Assembly: GCF_012927485.1 (NCBI RefSeq)
Contig: NZ_JABBPC010000004.1
Location: 62,001 to 126,000, forward strand
Reading direction: 5' to 3'
From: Polaromonas sp.
Lineage (GTDB): Bacteria; Pseudomonadota; Gammaproteobacteria; Burkholderiales; Burkholderiaceae_C
Length of the DNA: 64,000 nt
Positions 38,876 to 49,302 of the stretch are shown piece by piece (within the stretch, counting starts at the first letter, position 1; every line of letters begins with the position of its first letter). Position numbers and translations under genes: made by a program. Under the pieces are notes generated by a model. It saw nothing but the letters and a program-made list of their open reading frames with translations. It was not told where the DNA came from and ran no database searches.

Positions 38876-40099
38876 ATGAAACCGATCACCAAATCTGCCA
38901 AGTTAGCCAATGTCCTTTACGACATCCGCGGACCCATCATGGACGCCGCCAAGCAGATGGAGGAAGACGGGCAAAAGCTCATCAAGCTTAATCTTGGCAA
39001 CCTCGGGGCGTTCGGTTTTGATGCGCCTGAGGAAATTCAGCAGGACATGATCCGCAACCTGCCAGCCTCGGCCGGCTACTCGGACAGCAAGGGTATTTTC
39101 GCGGCGCGCAAGGCGGTAATGCACGAAACGCAGAAGCAGGGTATCCAGGGCGTGCTGCTCGACGACATTTACCTGGGCAACGGCGCCAGCGAACTGATCG
39201 CGATGGCCACCAATGCGTTGCTCGACGACGGCGACCAGTTGCTACTGCCTGCCCCCGACTATCCCTTGTGGACGGCAAGCGCGAGTCTGTCGGGCGGCAC
39301 GCCGGTGCACTACATGTGTGACGAGGACAACGGCTGGATGCCGAACCTGGTCGACATTCGCGCCAAGATCACACCCAAGACCAAAGCCATTGTGGTTATC
39401 AACCCAAACAACCCAACCGGCGCACTGTATTCCGACGAACTGCTCAAGGGCATCGTCGAAATCGCGCGGGAACATGGCTTGGTGATTCTCGCGGACGAGG
39501 TGTATGACAAGGTGCTGTACGACGGCGTCAAACACACCGCCATTGCAAGCCTGTCGACGGACGTGCTTACGCTGACCTTCAATTCGCTGTCCAAGAGCTA
39601 CCGTTCCTGCGGTTATCGTGCGGGATGGCTGGTGGTGTCTGGACCCAAGAAGCTGGCGCAGGACTACATTGAGGGCCTCAACATGCTGGCGAACATGAAG
39701 CTGTGCTCCAACGTGCCCGGCCAGTGGGCGATCCAGACCGCCTTGGGTGGCTACCAGAGCATCAATGACCTGGTGGGCGAGGGAGGGCGCCTGCGGCGTC
39801 AGCGCGACCTTGCGTACGAGTTAATCTCCGCGATTCCGGGGGTCAGTTGTGTCAGGCCCCGCGCGGCTCTCTATATGTTTCCCAGACTCGATCCCGAGGT
39901 CTATCCCATCAAAGACGACCGGCAGTTTTTCCTCGATCTGTTGAAGGCAACCAAGGTCTTGCTGGTGCAGGGCACCGGCTTCAACTGGGCGGCGCCGGAC
40001 CATTTTCGTATCGTCTTTTTGCCGCATGAAGACGACCTTCGAGAAGCCATTGGGCGGATTGCCAAGTTTCTTGAGGCGTACCGCAGTAAACGCATTTGA
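38876..40099 (+). CDS. alaA: Glutamate-pyruvate (alanine) aminotransferase AlaA
   Basis: This is a 407-residue class I aminotransferase making alanine from pyruvate and glutamate. It closely resembles E. coli AlaA (YfbQ) throughout: KLNLGNLGAFGFDAPEEI, GYSDSKGIFAARKAV, PAPDYPLWTASASLSGG, NPNNPTGALYS, and the PLP lysine in FNSLSKSYRSCGYRAGW. It precedes hom-thrC by 32 bp, so alanine- and threonine-pathway genes may share a transcript, the order common in Burkholderiales. Confidence 0.93.
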   Translation: MKPITKSAKLANVLYDIRGPIMDAAKQMEEDGQKLIKLNLGNLGAFGFDAPEEIQQDMIRNLPASAGYSDSKGIFAARKAVMHETQKQGIQGVLLDDIYLGNGASELIAMATNALLDDGDQLLLPAPDYPLWTASASLSGGTPVHYMCDEDNGWMPNLVDIRAKITPKTKAIVVINPNNPTGALYSDELLKGIVEIAREHGLVILADEVYDKVLYDGVKHTAIASLSTDVLTLTFNSLSKSYRSCGYRAGWLVVSGPKKLAQDYIEGLNMLANMKLCSNVPGQWAIQTALGGYQSINDLVGEGGRLRRQRDLAYELISAIPGVSCVRPRAALYMFPRLDPEVYPIKDDRQFFLDLLKATKVLLVQGTGFNWAAPDHFRIVFLPHEDDLREAIGRIAKFLEAYRSKRI

Positions 40100-40131
40100 T
40101 TTTCGTTTTTTAATAAGAATTCCTAGCTACT

Positions 40132-41469
40132 ATGAAATCAATCAACTTGAGCCCGATCAGGGTGGGCCTTTTGGGTATGGGTACTGTCGGGACCGGCACC
40201 TTCAATGTGTTGCAACGCAACCAGGAAGAGATCCGCCGCCGCGCTGGCCGAGGAATTGAGATCACGATGGTGGCCGACCTTGACGTAGCGCGCGCGCGGG
40301 CTGCAGTGGGGGACGGGGTTGAGGTGGTAGCCGATGCGCGCAAGGTCGTGGCCAGCCCGGACATCGACATTGTGGTTGAACTCATCGGTGGCTACGGAAT
40401 TGCCAAAGCATTGGTACTGGAGGCGATTGAGGCCGGCAAGCACGTGGTCACCGCCAACAAGGCCCTGCTTGCAGTGCACGGGACCGAGATTTTTGCCGCA
40501 GCGCACCGCAAGGGTGTCATGGTCGCTTTCGAGGCGGCCGTCGCCGGCGGCATTCCCATCATCAAGGCGTTACGTGAAGGCCTGACCGCCAACAGTATCC
40601 AGTGGATTGCCGGCATCATCAACGGCACAACAAACTTCATTCTTTCGGAGATGCGCGACAAAGGGCTGGACTTTGACGTGGCACTGAAAGAAGCGCAGCG
40701 CCTGGGTTATGCCGAGGCTGATCCAAGCTTCGATATTGAGGGCGTGGACGCGGGCCACAAGGTGACGCTGATGTCCGCCATTGCCTTTGGTATTCCGGTG
40801 CAGTTCGACAAGGCTTATGTCGAGGGCATCACCAATCTGGCAGCGCAAGATATTCGCTATGCCGAACAACTCGGTTACCGCATCAAGCTGCTGGGCATTA
40901 CCAAGCGTGTCGCGAAGGGCATCGAATTGCGCGTGCACCCAAGCCTGGTGCCGGCCAAACGCCTGATCGCCAATGTTGAGGGTGCGATGAACGCGGTTGT
41001 GGTGCAGGGCGACGCCGTCGGTACCACGCTTTATTACGGCAAGGGCGCTGGCAGCGAGCCGACCGCCAGCGCGGTGATTGCTGATCTTGTCGACATTGCA
41101 CGGCTTCATACGGCCGACCCCGGACATCGCGTACCGCACCTGGCGTTCCAGCCCGACGCAATGAGTGACCTGTCCGTCTTGCTGATGTCCGAGGTGGTGA
41201 CCAGCTACTATTTGCGCCTCAAGGTGGCCGACGAAGCTGGCGTGCTGGCCAAAGTCACCGGCATTCTCGCATCGCTTGGCATCAGCATTGACGCCGTATT
41301 ACAACGCGAAGCCGATGAAGTCGGCGGCGAAGGGGCCACCCAAACCGACCTTATCATCCTCACACATGACTGCTTGGAGGCGCGGATGAACGAGGCGCTG
41401 GCGGAGATTCAGGCGCTGCCCACCGTGCTTGCGCCCATCACGCGCATCCGCAAGGAGGAGCTCGCTTAA
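40132..41469 (+). CDS. hom: Homoserine dehydrogenase
   Basis: Hom reduces aspartate semialdehyde to homoserine, the branch to threonine and methionine. The protein is 445 residues: N-terminal NAD(P) motif GLLGMGTVGTG, catalytic region GGIPIIKALREGLTANSI with Lys, IAGIINGTTNFIL, and a C-terminal ACT domain (KVADEAGVLAKVTGIL) for threonine feedback. The stop overlaps the thrC start by one base (TAATG). Confidence 0.96.
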   Translation: MKSINLSPIRVGLLGMGTVGTGTFNVLQRNQEEIRRRAGRGIEITMVADLDVARARAAVGDGVEVVADARKVVASPDIDIVVELIGGYGIAKALVLEAIEAGKHVVTANKALLAVHGTEIFAAAHRKGVMVAFEAAVAGGIPIIKALREGLTANSIQWIAGIINGTTNFILSEMRDKGLDFDVALKEAQRLGYAEADPSFDIEGVDAGHKVTLMSAIAFGIPVQFDKAYVEGITNLAAQDIRYAEQLGYRIKLLGITKRVAKGIELRVHPSLVPAKRLIANVEGAMNAVVVQGDAVGTTLYYGKGAGSEPTASAVIADLVDIARLHTADPGHRVPHLAFQPDAMSDLSVLLMSEVVTSYYLRLKVADEAGVLAKVTGILASLGISIDAVLQREADEVGGEGATQTDLIILTHDCLEARMNEALAEIQALPTVLAPITRIRKEELA

Positions 41470-42884
41470 TGCGTTACCTTTCAACGCGCGGGCACAGTGA
41501 CCGCAAGCGTTTCTGCGAAATTCTGCTCGAAGGCTTGGCGCCGGATGGCGGTTTGTACTTGCCTGAGCACTATCCGCAAGTTGACGACGCAACCCTGACG
41601 GCGTGGCGCAATCTGCCTTACGCGGATTTGGCGTTCGAGATTTTGTCGCTCTACATTGACGACATTCCTGCCGCAGACCTACTGGCCATTTGCCGCAAAA
41701 CCTATACAGAAGCCATTTTTGGTACGGCGAAGATTGTGCCGCTTCGGCCGCTGGAAAGTGGGCTATACCTGGAAGCCTTGTCGAATGGTCCAACGCTGGC
41801 CTTTAAAGATCTGGCCATGCAATTGCTTGGTAACCTGTTCGAATATGAACTGACCCGTCGCGGTGAAGAACTCAATATTCTTGGAGCCACCAGCGGCGAC
41901 ACCGGCAGCGCGGCGGAATACGCCATGCGCGGCAAGAAGGGGGTGCGCGTTTTCATGACCTCGCCGAAGGGCCGCATGAGCCCATTCCAGCAAGCGCAGA
42001 TGTTCAGCTTGCAGGATGAAAACATCCATAACATTGCAGTTGAAGGCGTGTTTGACGATTGCCAGGATATTGTGAAAGCGGTTTCCAACGATCTGGAGTT
42101 CAAACGCCAATACAAAATCGGGACGGTTAACTCCATCAATTGGGCGCGCCTGATGGCCCAGGTCGTTTATTACTTTGCGGGCTATATCCAGGCCACAAAA
42201 TCAAATGATGAGACGGTCAGCTTCACGGTGCCTTCGGGAAACTTCGGCAACGTCTGTGCCGGCCATGTAGCGCGCAGCATGGGCCTGCCGGTCGACAAGC
42301 TGGTGGTTGCCACCAACGAGAATGACGTACTTGACGAGTTTTTCCGCAGCGGCGTATACAGAGTGCGAGGCAGCGCCGATACCCACGAGACGTCCAGCCC
42401 GTCGATGGACATCTCCAAAGCGTCGAATTTTGAGCGTTTTGTATTTGACCTGCTTGGCCGGGATGGTGACCGAACCAAAGCGCTTTTTCATGACCAGTTG
42501 GCTGAACACGGCCGTTTCGATCTGAGCCTCGACCCCGCCTTCAAATCGGCCGCCCAGCGCTACGGCTTTGTGAGTGGCAAAAGCACCCACGCGGATAGAC
42601 TGGCCACGATTCGCGATACTTACCAGCGCTTTGGCACCATGATCGACACCCACACCGCCGATGGTTTGAAGGTAGCGCGGGAGCAGGTTCAACCCGGCGT
42701 GCCCATGCTCGTGCTGGAAACAGCACTTCCCATTAAGTTTGCTGCCACCATTGAGGAAGCGCTGGGTAAATCCCCAGACCGGCCCGCCAGGTTTGAGGGT
42801 ATTGAGTCCCTGCCCAAACGAGTCAGGGTGTTGCCGGCCGACGTGGCCGTAATCAAGCGTTACATCGCCAGCAATGTGCATTAA
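41469..42884 (+). CDS. thrC: Threonine synthase
   Basis: This is a 471-residue PLP enzyme converting phosphohomoserine to threonine. The N-terminus has STRGHSDRKRFCEILLEGLA. The PLP lysine lies in NGPTLAFKDLAMQ, and the phosphate-binding loop is GATSGDTGSAAEYAM. It is translationally coupled to hom. No homoserine kinase gene (thrB) is in the window. Confidence 0.96.
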   Translation: MRYLSTRGHSDRKRFCEILLEGLAPDGGLYLPEHYPQVDDATLTAWRNLPYADLAFEILSLYIDDIPAADLLAICRKTYTEAIFGTAKIVPLRPLESGLYLEALSNGPTLAFKDLAMQLLGNLFEYELTRRGEELNILGATSGDTGSAAEYAMRGKKGVRVFMTSPKGRMSPFQQAQMFSLQDENIHNIAVEGVFDDCQDIVKAVSNDLEFKRQYKIGTVNSINWARLMAQVVYYFAGYIQATKSNDETVSFTVPSGNFGNVCAGHVARSMGLPVDKLVVATNENDVLDEFFRSGVYRVRGSADTHETSSPSMDISKASNFERFVFDLLGRDGDRTKALFHDQLAEHGRFDLSLDPAFKSAAQRYGFVSGKSTHADRLATIRDTYQRFGTMIDTHTADGLKVAREQVQPGVPMLVLETALPIKFAATIEEALGKSPDRPARFEGIESLPKRVRVLPADVAVIKRYIASNVH

Positions 42885-42964
42885 ATTCGGTCACAGCCCA
42901 GATTTCGCTCAACAATCAAGACTGGCCACTCAAAATTGATCACGCCCGTTCCGGACCTATTGCC

Positions 42965-44260
42965 ATGAGCCTCGCTCCCTCCAACGCTGCCATACCCACA
43001 ACGCCAGCCAGTGCCTTGCCCGCTGCGCGAGCATCTCTCAAGCCCTTTGACGTCGCGCTGGCGGAGCTGCTGGCTCGGGCCGCACCGTTACCAGGTATCG
43101 AGACCCTTTCAACTTTTGATGCGGATGGCCGTGTGTTGACCCAGGACTTGGTAGCCAGTCTGAATGTTCCCGCTCACGACAACAGTTCCATGGATGGTTA
43201 TGCCGTTCGGTGTACTGATTGGAAAAACTCCAACACGGTTTTTCAGGTGACCCAGCGCATTCAGGCGGGAAGCAATGGGCAGGCGTTGTTGCCGGGTTCT
43301 GTGGCACGAATTTTTACCGGTGCGCCCATTCCTCCCGGGTCCGATGCCGTGGTCATGCAGGAAGATTGCGAAACGTCGGCGGCAGGAACCGAACCACATC
43401 CCCGTGTTCGCATCCAGGCTCAGCCCAAACCGGGGCAATGGATTCGCCGCTGTGGCGAGGACGTTGCCGCCGGCGCGGTAGTGCTGCACCGCGGCGAACG
43501 CATGACCCCCGCCTCCTTGGGGCTGGCGGCCAGCATCGGTTTCGCCCATCTCCAGGTCAGCAAGCGTGTGCGGGTCGCCTTGTTTTCAACTGGCGACGAG
43601 CTTGTCATGCCCGGCGCGGTAGCGCCTGCCGACATGCGACCAGGCGCTATTTACAACTCCAACCGCTTTTTCTTGAAAGCCCTTCTGCAGCGGCTGGGCT
43701 GCACTGTGAGCGATCTGGGCATCGTGCCCGACCGCCTCGATGCAACGATAGCTGCGCTCAAAGGCGCGAGCCAGCAACACGACCTTATCCTGACCAGCGG
43801 CGGGGTCTCGGTCGGTGAAGAAGATCACATCAAACCTGCAGTGCAAGCGCTGGGTGAACTGAGCCTTTGGCAAATCGCCATCAAGCCCGGTAAACCATTT
43901 GCTTATGGCCAAGTCAAGGCAGCGCATTTCATCGGCTTGCCAGGTAATCCGGTGTCCAGCTTTGTGACTTTTCTGTTGTTGGTCAGGCCCTTTATCCTCA
44001 AGCTCCAGGGCGCCACCGAGATCGCTACAAAATCTATAGCACTGCCGGCCCACTTCGATTGGGCTAAAGCCGACAAGCGGCGAGAGTTTTTGCGTGTGAG
44101 ACGCGATGAGGCGGGTGGGTTGGAGCTATTTGCCAACCAGAGCTCCGGTGTGCTCACCTCTGCCGTTTGGGCCGACGGGCTAGTCGACAATCCCCCCGGT
44201 CAAGCCATTGCGTATGGCGACACCGTGCAATTTCTCCCGTTTTCGGCCCTGATGTCGTGA
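42965..44260 (+). CDS. moeA: Molybdopterin molybdotransferase
   Basis: MoeA inserts molybdate into adenylated molybdopterin. The protein is 431 residues. Visible are DNSSMDGYAVR, RIFTGAPIPPGSDAVVMQED, IRRCGEDVAAGAVVLHRG, STGDELVMPG, the SGGVSVGEEDHI loop, and IKPGKPFAYGQV with FIGLPGNPVSSFV. It is followed at once by moaD and moaE. Molybdoenzymes are not encoded in this window. Confidence 0.95.
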   Translation: MSLAPSNAAIPTTPASALPAARASLKPFDVALAELLARAAPLPGIETLSTFDADGRVLTQDLVASLNVPAHDNSSMDGYAVRCTDWKNSNTVFQVTQRIQAGSNGQALLPGSVARIFTGAPIPPGSDAVVMQEDCETSAAGTEPHPRVRIQAQPKPGQWIRRCGEDVAAGAVVLHRGERMTPASLGLAASIGFAHLQVSKRVRVALFSTGDELVMPGAVAPADMRPGAIYNSNRFFLKALLQRLGCTVSDLGIVPDRLDATIAALKGASQQHDLILTSGGVSVGEEDHIKPAVQALGELSLWQIAIKPGKPFAYGQVKAAHFIGLPGNPVSSFVTFLLLVRPFILKLQGATEIATKSIALPAHFDWAKADKRREFLRVRRDEAGGLELFANQSSGVLTSAVWADGLVDNPPGQAIAYGDTVQFLPFSALMS

Positions 44261-44284
44261 ATGTTGGCGCCTGAAAGTCCGCCA

Positions 44285-44536
44285 ATGAAAATTACCATCA
44301 AATACTTCGCTTCTATCCGCGAAGCCATCGGACAGGGCAGCGAGCTGCGGGAGACTTCCGCCACCAACCTGGGGACCTTGCGCGACGAACTCCTGTCTGC
44401 GAGCCCCGCGCATGCCGGAAGTCTGGCACGTGGAAAATCTGTCCGTATGGCGCTGAACCAGATCATGAGCGACGAGTCTGCCGTTTTGGTCGACGGTTGC
44501 GAAGTCGCATTTTTCCCCCCGGTCACAGGCGGCTAG
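44285..44536 (+). CDS. moaD: Molybdopterin synthase sulfur-carrier subunit
   Basis: MoaD is an 83-residue ubiquitin-like protein carrying a C-terminal thiocarboxylate. It begins MKITIKYFASIREAIG and ends PPVTGG, with the required Gly-Gly tail. The ATG at 44285 matches the family start. An ATG at 44261 directly after the moeA stop would add 8 residues. The stop (44534-44536) abuts the moaE ATG. Confidence 0.94.
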   Translation: MKITIKYFASIREAIGQGSELRETSATNLGTLRDELLSASPAHAGSLARGKSVRMALNQIMSDESAVLVDGCEVAFFPPVTGG

Positions 44537-45010
44537 ATGACGCCCCGCGTGACGATCCAGATTGAAGACTTTGATCTTGCTGCAGAGATTCAGGTCTTAC
44601 GCAAAGATGACAAGCGCGTTGGCGCCGTTTGCAGCTTCATCGGCACCGTACGTGACCTGAATGACGGTTTGACCGTCAACAGCATGGAGCTCGAGCATTA
44701 CCCTGGAATGACTGAAAAAGCCATCGAAGCGATGATCGACGAAGCGGTGGCGCGGTTTGATATTTTTGCCGTCCAGGTGATTCACCGGGTAGGACTTCTG
44801 CAGCCCCTGGATCAGGTGGTTATGGTGGCCGTAACGGCCTCTCATCGGGGTGAGAGTTTCAAGGCTTGTGAATTTTTGATGGATTACCTGAAGACTCAGG
44901 CACCATTCTGGAAGAAGGAACAGACCCCCGAAGGAGCACGCTGGGTCGATGCGCGCGTCAGCGACGATGCTGCGCTAGCCCAGTGGGGCATCCTCGCCAA
45001 CAACGCTTGA
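44537..45010 (+). CDS. moaE: Molybdopterin synthase catalytic subunit
   Basis: MoaE (157 residues) uses MoaD thiocarboxylates to convert cyclic pyranopterin monophosphate into molybdopterin. Motifs seen are GAVCSFIGTVRD, LEHYPGMTEKAIEAM, VIHRVGLLQPLDQVVMVAV, HRGESFKACEFLMDYLK, and FWKKEQTPEGARWV with catalytic lysines. Confidence 0.95.
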   Translation: MTPRVTIQIEDFDLAAEIQVLRKDDKRVGAVCSFIGTVRDLNDGLTVNSMELEHYPGMTEKAIEAMIDEAVARFDIFAVQVIHRVGLLQPLDQVVMVAVTASHRGESFKACEFLMDYLKTQAPFWKKEQTPEGARWVDARVSDDAALAQWGILANNA

Positions 45011-45078
45011 GCTGAAAAGCCCGGGATTGATTTTTCTCATGCGGCTAGTGTTCAATTCAATTTGCTCCATTGAGGTCG

Positions 45079-45107
45079 CTTGCAAATTTGCATAAAAGCC
45101 CCAAGAT
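45079..45107 (+). promoter_or_regulatory. Heat-shock (sigma-32-type) promoter of clpB
   Basis: CTTGCAA at 45079-45085 and CCCCAAGAT at 45099-45107, 13 bp apart, match the sigma-32 consensus (CTTGAAA and CCCCATNT). The site is 43 bp upstream of the clpB ATG, which suits heat induction. Confidence 0.8.
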
Positions 45108-45149
45108 CTAAAGGGACAACTTTTTTAGAGTTCTACCCGGAGTGACTTC

Positions 45150-47747
45150 ATGCGGCAAGACAAACTGACCACTAAATTTCAGGAAGCCCTGAGCGATGCC
45201 CAATCGCTGGCCCTGGGCAACGACAACGGCTACATCGAGCCCGCGCATCTGCTGGCAGCGATGCTGCGACAAGAGGATGGGCCGCGCGCCGTGCTCGAGC
45301 GAGCAGGGGTTAATGTCCATGGTTTGATGCAGGCGGCCGACGCCGCCGTCAAAAAGCTGGCCCAGGTACAGGGGCAAGATCAGATTCAAATCGGTCCCGA
45401 CCTCGCAAAACTGCTTCAGGCCACAGAAAAAGAATCCATCAAGCGCGGGGATCAATTCATTGCAGGGGAATTGTTTCTGCTGGCCCTGACCGACAGTAAA
45501 AGTGAGGTGGGCAAGCTGGCCAAAGAAAACGGCCTGAGTCGCAAAGCGCTTGAGAAGGCCATTGATGCCGTGCGCGGCGGCCAGAACGTCGACAGTGCCG
45601 ACGCAGAAGGCCAGCGCGAAGCGTTGAAAAAATACACCATGGACCTGACCGAACGGGCACGGCTGGGCAAGCTCGATCCGGTTATCGGCCGCGACGATGA
45701 AATTCGCCGCGCCATTCAGGTGCTGCAACGCCGCACTAAAAACAACCCGGTATTGATCGGCGAGCCAGGGGTCGGCAAGACGGCCATCGTGGAAGGTCTT
45801 GCCCAGCGTATTGTGGCCGGAGAAGTGCCCGATTCGCTGAAAGGTAAACGGGTGCTGTCTCTGGACATGGCGGCGTTGCTGGCGGGTGCCAAATTTCGCG
45901 GTGAGTTCGAGGAGCGGCTAAAGACCGTACTGAAGGAACTGGCCCAGGATGAAGGCCAGACCATCGTCTTTATTGATGAACTACACACCATGGTGGGCGC
46001 CGGTAAAGCGGAAGGCGCGATGGATGCGGGAAACATGCTCAAGCCAGCGTTGGCGCGAGGTGAGTTGCATTGCGTCGGAGCCACGACGCTAGACGAGTAC
46101 CGAAAGTACATTGAAAAGGATGCCGCGCTGGAACGACGCTTCCAGAAGATTCTGGTGGGTGAGCCGTCGGTTGAAGCCACCATCGCCATATTGCGGGGTC
46201 TGAAAGAAAAATACGAGCTGCACCATGGGGTCCAGATCACTGATCCGGCCATCGTCGCTGCGGCGGAGCTTTCACATCGCTACATCACGGACCGATTTCT
46301 GCCCGACAAGGCGATTGACCTGATCGACGAAGCGGCGAGCAAGATCAGCATCGAACGGGACTCCAAACCGGAGGTGATGGACAAGCTTGACCGCCGGTTG
46401 ATCCAGTTGCAAATCGAGCGCGAGGCCGTGCGCCGCGAAAAAGACGAGTCTTCGCAGAAACGTTTTGGATTGATTGAAGAGGAAATCGTCAAATTACAGA
46501 AGGAAATCTCTGACCTGGATGAAATCTGGCAAGCTGAAAAAGCGCAGGCGTTGGGCTCCAAAGATGTGATGGAAGAGATCGACCGCATTCGCTTTCAGAT
46601 CGAAGAATTTACACGCAAAGGCGACTTCAACAAGGTCGCAGAACTGCAATACGGGAAGTTGCCGGAGCTTGAAAAGCGACTCAAGCAGGCGCAAGACAGC
46701 GAAGCCCACAAGGACACCAGCAACGCGCCAAAGCTGCTTCGTACCCAGGTTGGCGCTGAAGAAATTGCCGAAGTCGTGGCTCGCGCTACCGGCATTCCCG
46801 TTAGCAAACTGATGCAAGGCGAACGCGATAAATTGCTGCTTATGGAAGACAAACTGCATCAACGCGTGGTGGGTCAAGACGAGGCCATTGGTGCGGTCGC
46901 CAATGCGATACGCCGTTCCCGGTCGGGTCTGAGTGATCCGAATCGCCCGACTGGTTCATTTTTGTTCCTGGGCCCCACGGGCGTCGGTAAAACCGAGTTG
47001 TGCAAGGCGTTAGCCGGATTTTTGTTCGACAGCGAAGACCACCTGATTCGCGTCGATATGAGCGAGTTCATGGAAAAGCACTCTGTGGCGCGCCTGATTG
47101 GCGCGCCACCCGGGTATGTCGGTTACGAGGAGGGCGGTCATTTAACCGAGGCGGTTCGCCGCAAACCCTATAGCGTGCTCCTGCTGGACGAGGTTGAAAA
47201 AGCCCACCCGGATGTTTTTAACGTTTTGCTGCAGGTGCTGGACGATGGCCGCCTGACCGATGGCCAGGGACGCACGGTAGACTTTAAAAATACCGTGATT
47301 GTGATGACCAGCAACATCGGTTCACCCCTGATTCAGTCGATGGTCGGACGGCCGACGGAAGAGATCAAGGACGCGGTGACGGACGAGCTCAAAAATTATT
47401 TCCGTCCTGAATTTTTGAACCGGATCGATGAGACCGTAGTGTTCCACGCGCTGGATGCGCAAAACATTGAGGCCATCGCTCGTATCCAACTCAAAGTGCT
47501 GCAAGCGCGCTTGCAGAAGATGGACTTGACGCTGGAAGTATCGGAGCCTGCTATTGCCGAGCTGGCCAAGGTGGGCTTTGATCCGGTTTATGGTGCGCGG
47601 CCGCTGAAACGCGCCATTCAGCAGCGGATTGAAAACCCGCTGTCCAAACTGCTGCTTGAAGGCCGCTTTCCGCCCAAGAGTGTGATTCCAGTCGGGGTGG
47701 ACCCGATCCGTGCACCGGGGGTTTTTAGTTTTGGGGTGGCGGCTTAA
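45150..47747 (+). CDS. clpB: ATP-dependent disaggregase ClpB
   Basis: ClpB is a hexameric AAA+ chaperone that extracts proteins from aggregates with DnaK. The protein is 865 residues. The N-domain starts [20 protein letters not shown]1 Walker A is [16 protein letters not shown] with pore loop [13 protein letters not shown]. The coiled-coil middle domain spans about 410-525. NBD2 Walker A is [17 protein letters not shown] with pore loop [10 protein letters not shown] sigma-32-type promoter precedes it and a terminator follows, so it is a single-gene unit. Confidence 0.97.
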   Translation: MRQDKLTTKFQEALSDAQSLALGNDNGYIEPAHLLAAMLRQEDGPRAVLERAGVNVHGLMQAADAAVKKLAQVQGQDQIQIGPDLAKLLQATEKESIKRGDQFIAGELFLLALTDSKSEVGKLAKENGLSRKALEKAIDAVRGGQNVDSADAEGQREALKKYTMDLTERARLGKLDPVIGRDDEIRRAIQVLQRRTKNNPVLIGEPGVGKTAIVEGLAQRIVAGEVPDSLKGKRVLSLDMAALLAGAKFRGEFEERLKTVLKELAQDEGQTIVFIDELHTMVGAGKAEGAMDAGNMLKPALARGELHCVGATTLDEYRKYIEKDAALERRFQKILVGEPSVEATIAILRGLKEKYELHHGVQITDPAIVAAAELSHRYITDRFLPDKAIDLIDEAASKISIERDSKPEVMDKLDRRLIQLQIEREAVRREKDESSQKRFGLIEEEIVKLQKEISDLDEIWQAEKAQALGSKDVMEEIDRIRFQIEEFTRKGDFNKVAELQYGKLPELEKRLKQAQDSEAHKDTSNAPKLLRTQVGAEEIAEVVARATGIPVSKLMQGERDKLLLMEDKLHQRVVGQDEAIGAVANAIRRSRSGLSDPNRPTGSFLFLGPTGVGKTELCKALAGFLFDSEDHLIRVDMSEFMEKHSVARLIGAPPGYVGYEEGGHLTEAVRRKPYSVLLLDEVEKAHPDVFNVLLQVLDDGRLTDGQGRTVDFKNTVIVMTSNIGSPLIQSMVGRPTEEIKDAVTDELKNYFRPEFLNRIDETVVFHALDAQNIEAIARIQLKVLQARLQKMDLTLEVSEPAIAELAKVGFDPVYGARPLKRAIQQRIENPLSKLLLEGRFPPKSVIPVGVDPIRAPGVFSFGVAA

Positions 47748-47854
47748 CGCAGCAAGGCATCCCATGAACTGGCGTTGAAAAACGCCATTTTTCTGCCAGC
47801 TGCTTGTGTTTTCTGATTGGGTGTCGGTACTGAATCAGGTACCGAGAAATTTAG

Positions 47855-47886
47855 CCCGCTACCTTGTTGCAGGTAGCGGGTTTGTT
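47855..47886 (+). terminator. Terminator downstream of clpB
   Basis: CCCGCTACC and GGTAGCGGG form a 9-bp perfect stem with an 8-nt loop, followed by TTTGTT. It lies in the convergent gap to cbpM. Confidence 0.75.
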
Positions 47887-48206
47887 CATGTTCCTTCGAG
47901 CATATGCAGGTGTGCGCGCAGGCTGTCGAGTTCGTCCAACAGCTCCAGCGCCAGTGCCGCGCCAGCCAGGTTGACGCCCAGATCGTTTTGCAGTCGCAGG
48001 GCGACTTTGGCGCGGTACAGGTGCACACCGGTAAATTGCCAGTGATCGGGCGTACTCCCTTCTGGCGTTAGCACGCCTTCGTTCACAAGATCAATGATCA
48101 TGTCGGCCTGCGCCGCACAAGCACGGCAGATTTCGGCAAGTGTCAGCTCGGTTTGTTCCTCAAGAATGAAGCTGGTGATTTCTGTCAGCTTGAAGTTGGG
48201 CGTCAT
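47886..48206 (-). CDS. cbpM: Chaperone modulator CbpM
   Basis: CbpM is a 106-residue MerR-helix-like protein that binds the J domain of CbpA and inhibits it. The family shape is visible: a helix-turn-helix-like centre IIDLVNEGVLTPEG, then HLYRAKVALRLQNDLGVNLA and a C-terminal leucine-rich helix LALELLDELDSLRAHL. Its start overlaps the end of cbpA by 4 bp. Confidence 0.88.
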   Translation of the reverse strand: MTPNFKLTEITSFILEEQTELTLAEICRACAAQADMIIDLVNEGVLTPEGSTPDHWQFTGVHLYRAKVALRLQNDLGVNLAGAALALELLDELDSLRAHLHMLEGT

Positions 48207-49192
48207 GGCTTGTCTCCCAGTTTCGCGCGTGGGTGAAAGGAATTGAACTGTTGGGCCATGCCTTGGTAAAACGACTTGCCGGAGTCGGTGTCGGCAGGGG
48301 GCACTAACACCTGAATCACGAAGTAAAAATCACCGGGTGTAGCGCCAGGGAGCCCCCGACCTTTAAGCCGCAGCTTGCGTCCGGCAGCCGACCCCGGCGG
48401 TATCTTGACTTCGACGTGTCCCGTCGGAGTGGGCGCTTCGACCTCGGCGCCCAGCGCGGCTTCCCATGGTGCAATCGGCAAGTCCAGATAAACATCGTGT
48501 TTGTCCACTCGGTAACGCGGGTGAGGCCGGATTTCCACGTCCAGATAGAGATCGCCAGGGCTGCCTTCGCCCATACCCGGTGCGCCCTGTCCCGCCAAGC
48601 GGATGTGTTGGCCGGCTCGTATACCTTTAGGAATTGTGAAAGTAATCTGGTGCTCGCGCGCAATGACATGTCCTTGGTCATCCATCTCGGGCACGCGCAG
48701 GCTGAGGGTCCGTGTGGGACCACTGTAGGAGTCTTCCAGATCGATCTCTATTTTCGCGTGGTGGTCTTCACCCTGGGCACTGAATGTTGCACGGCGGCCG
48801 CTGCTGTTGCCGTCATTTCTTTTTCCTGCACTGGCAAAACCCTGACGAAACAGTGTTTCGAAGAAGTCGCTGTGATCGCCGGGGTTGCCACCGCCGAACC
48901 CGCGTTCGAAACCGCTGCCGGCATATTCCGCGCCTGCATTCCACTCAGGGGGAGGGCGGAAGTCCTGTCCGGCTTTCCAGTTAGCTCCCAGCTGGTCGTA
49001 AGCGGCGCGCTTGTCCGGGTCTTTTAACACCTCATAGGCTTCCCCTACGGCCTTGAACTGGACTTCCGCGTTCTTTTCTTTACTCACGTCGGGGTGATAT
49101 TTGCGAGCCAGCTTGCGGTGCGCACGCTTGATGTCGTCTTGCGTCGCGTCGCGCGCCAAGCCCATTACTTTGTAGTAATCCTTGAATTCCAT
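48203..49192 (-). CDS. cbpA: Curved DNA-binding protein / DnaJ-type co-chaperone CbpA
   Basis: This is a 329-residue J protein lacking the zinc-finger of DnaJ. The N-terminal J domain is KDYYKVMGLARDA with HPD in RKYHPDVSKEK. A Gly/Phe-rich linker (GSGFERGFGGGNPG) follows, then two beta-barrel C-terminal domains (GIRAGQHIRLAGQG, KIPPGSAAGRKLRLKGRG, PGDFYFVIQV). The cbpA-cbpM pair faces clpB convergently, so this is a small proteostasis cluster. Confidence 0.93.
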   Translation of the reverse strand: MEFKDYYKVMGLARDATQDDIKRAHRKLARKYHPDVSKEKNAEVQFKAVGEAYEVLKDPDKRAAYDQLGANWKAGQDFRPPPEWNAGAEYAGSGFERGFGGGNPGDHSDFFETLFRQGFASAGKRNDGNSSGRRATFSAQGEDHHAKIEIDLEDSYSGPTRTLSLRVPEMDDQGHVIAREHQITFTIPKGIRAGQHIRLAGQGAPGMGEGSPGDLYLDVEIRPHPRYRVDKHDVYLDLPIAPWEAALGAEVEAPTPTGHVEVKIPPGSAAGRKLRLKGRGLPGATPGDFYFVIQVLVPPADTDSGKSFYQGMAQQFNSFHPRAKLGDKP

Positions 49193-49302
49193 GAAAGACC
49201 TTTAGAGAAGGAGTGCTCGTTATTCCCTACGATAACGGAAATTCCGGAATAGTTGGAATGCCCTGGCCAGCAATTTCAATTTTGCAACTATTCAAAACGC
49301 AA

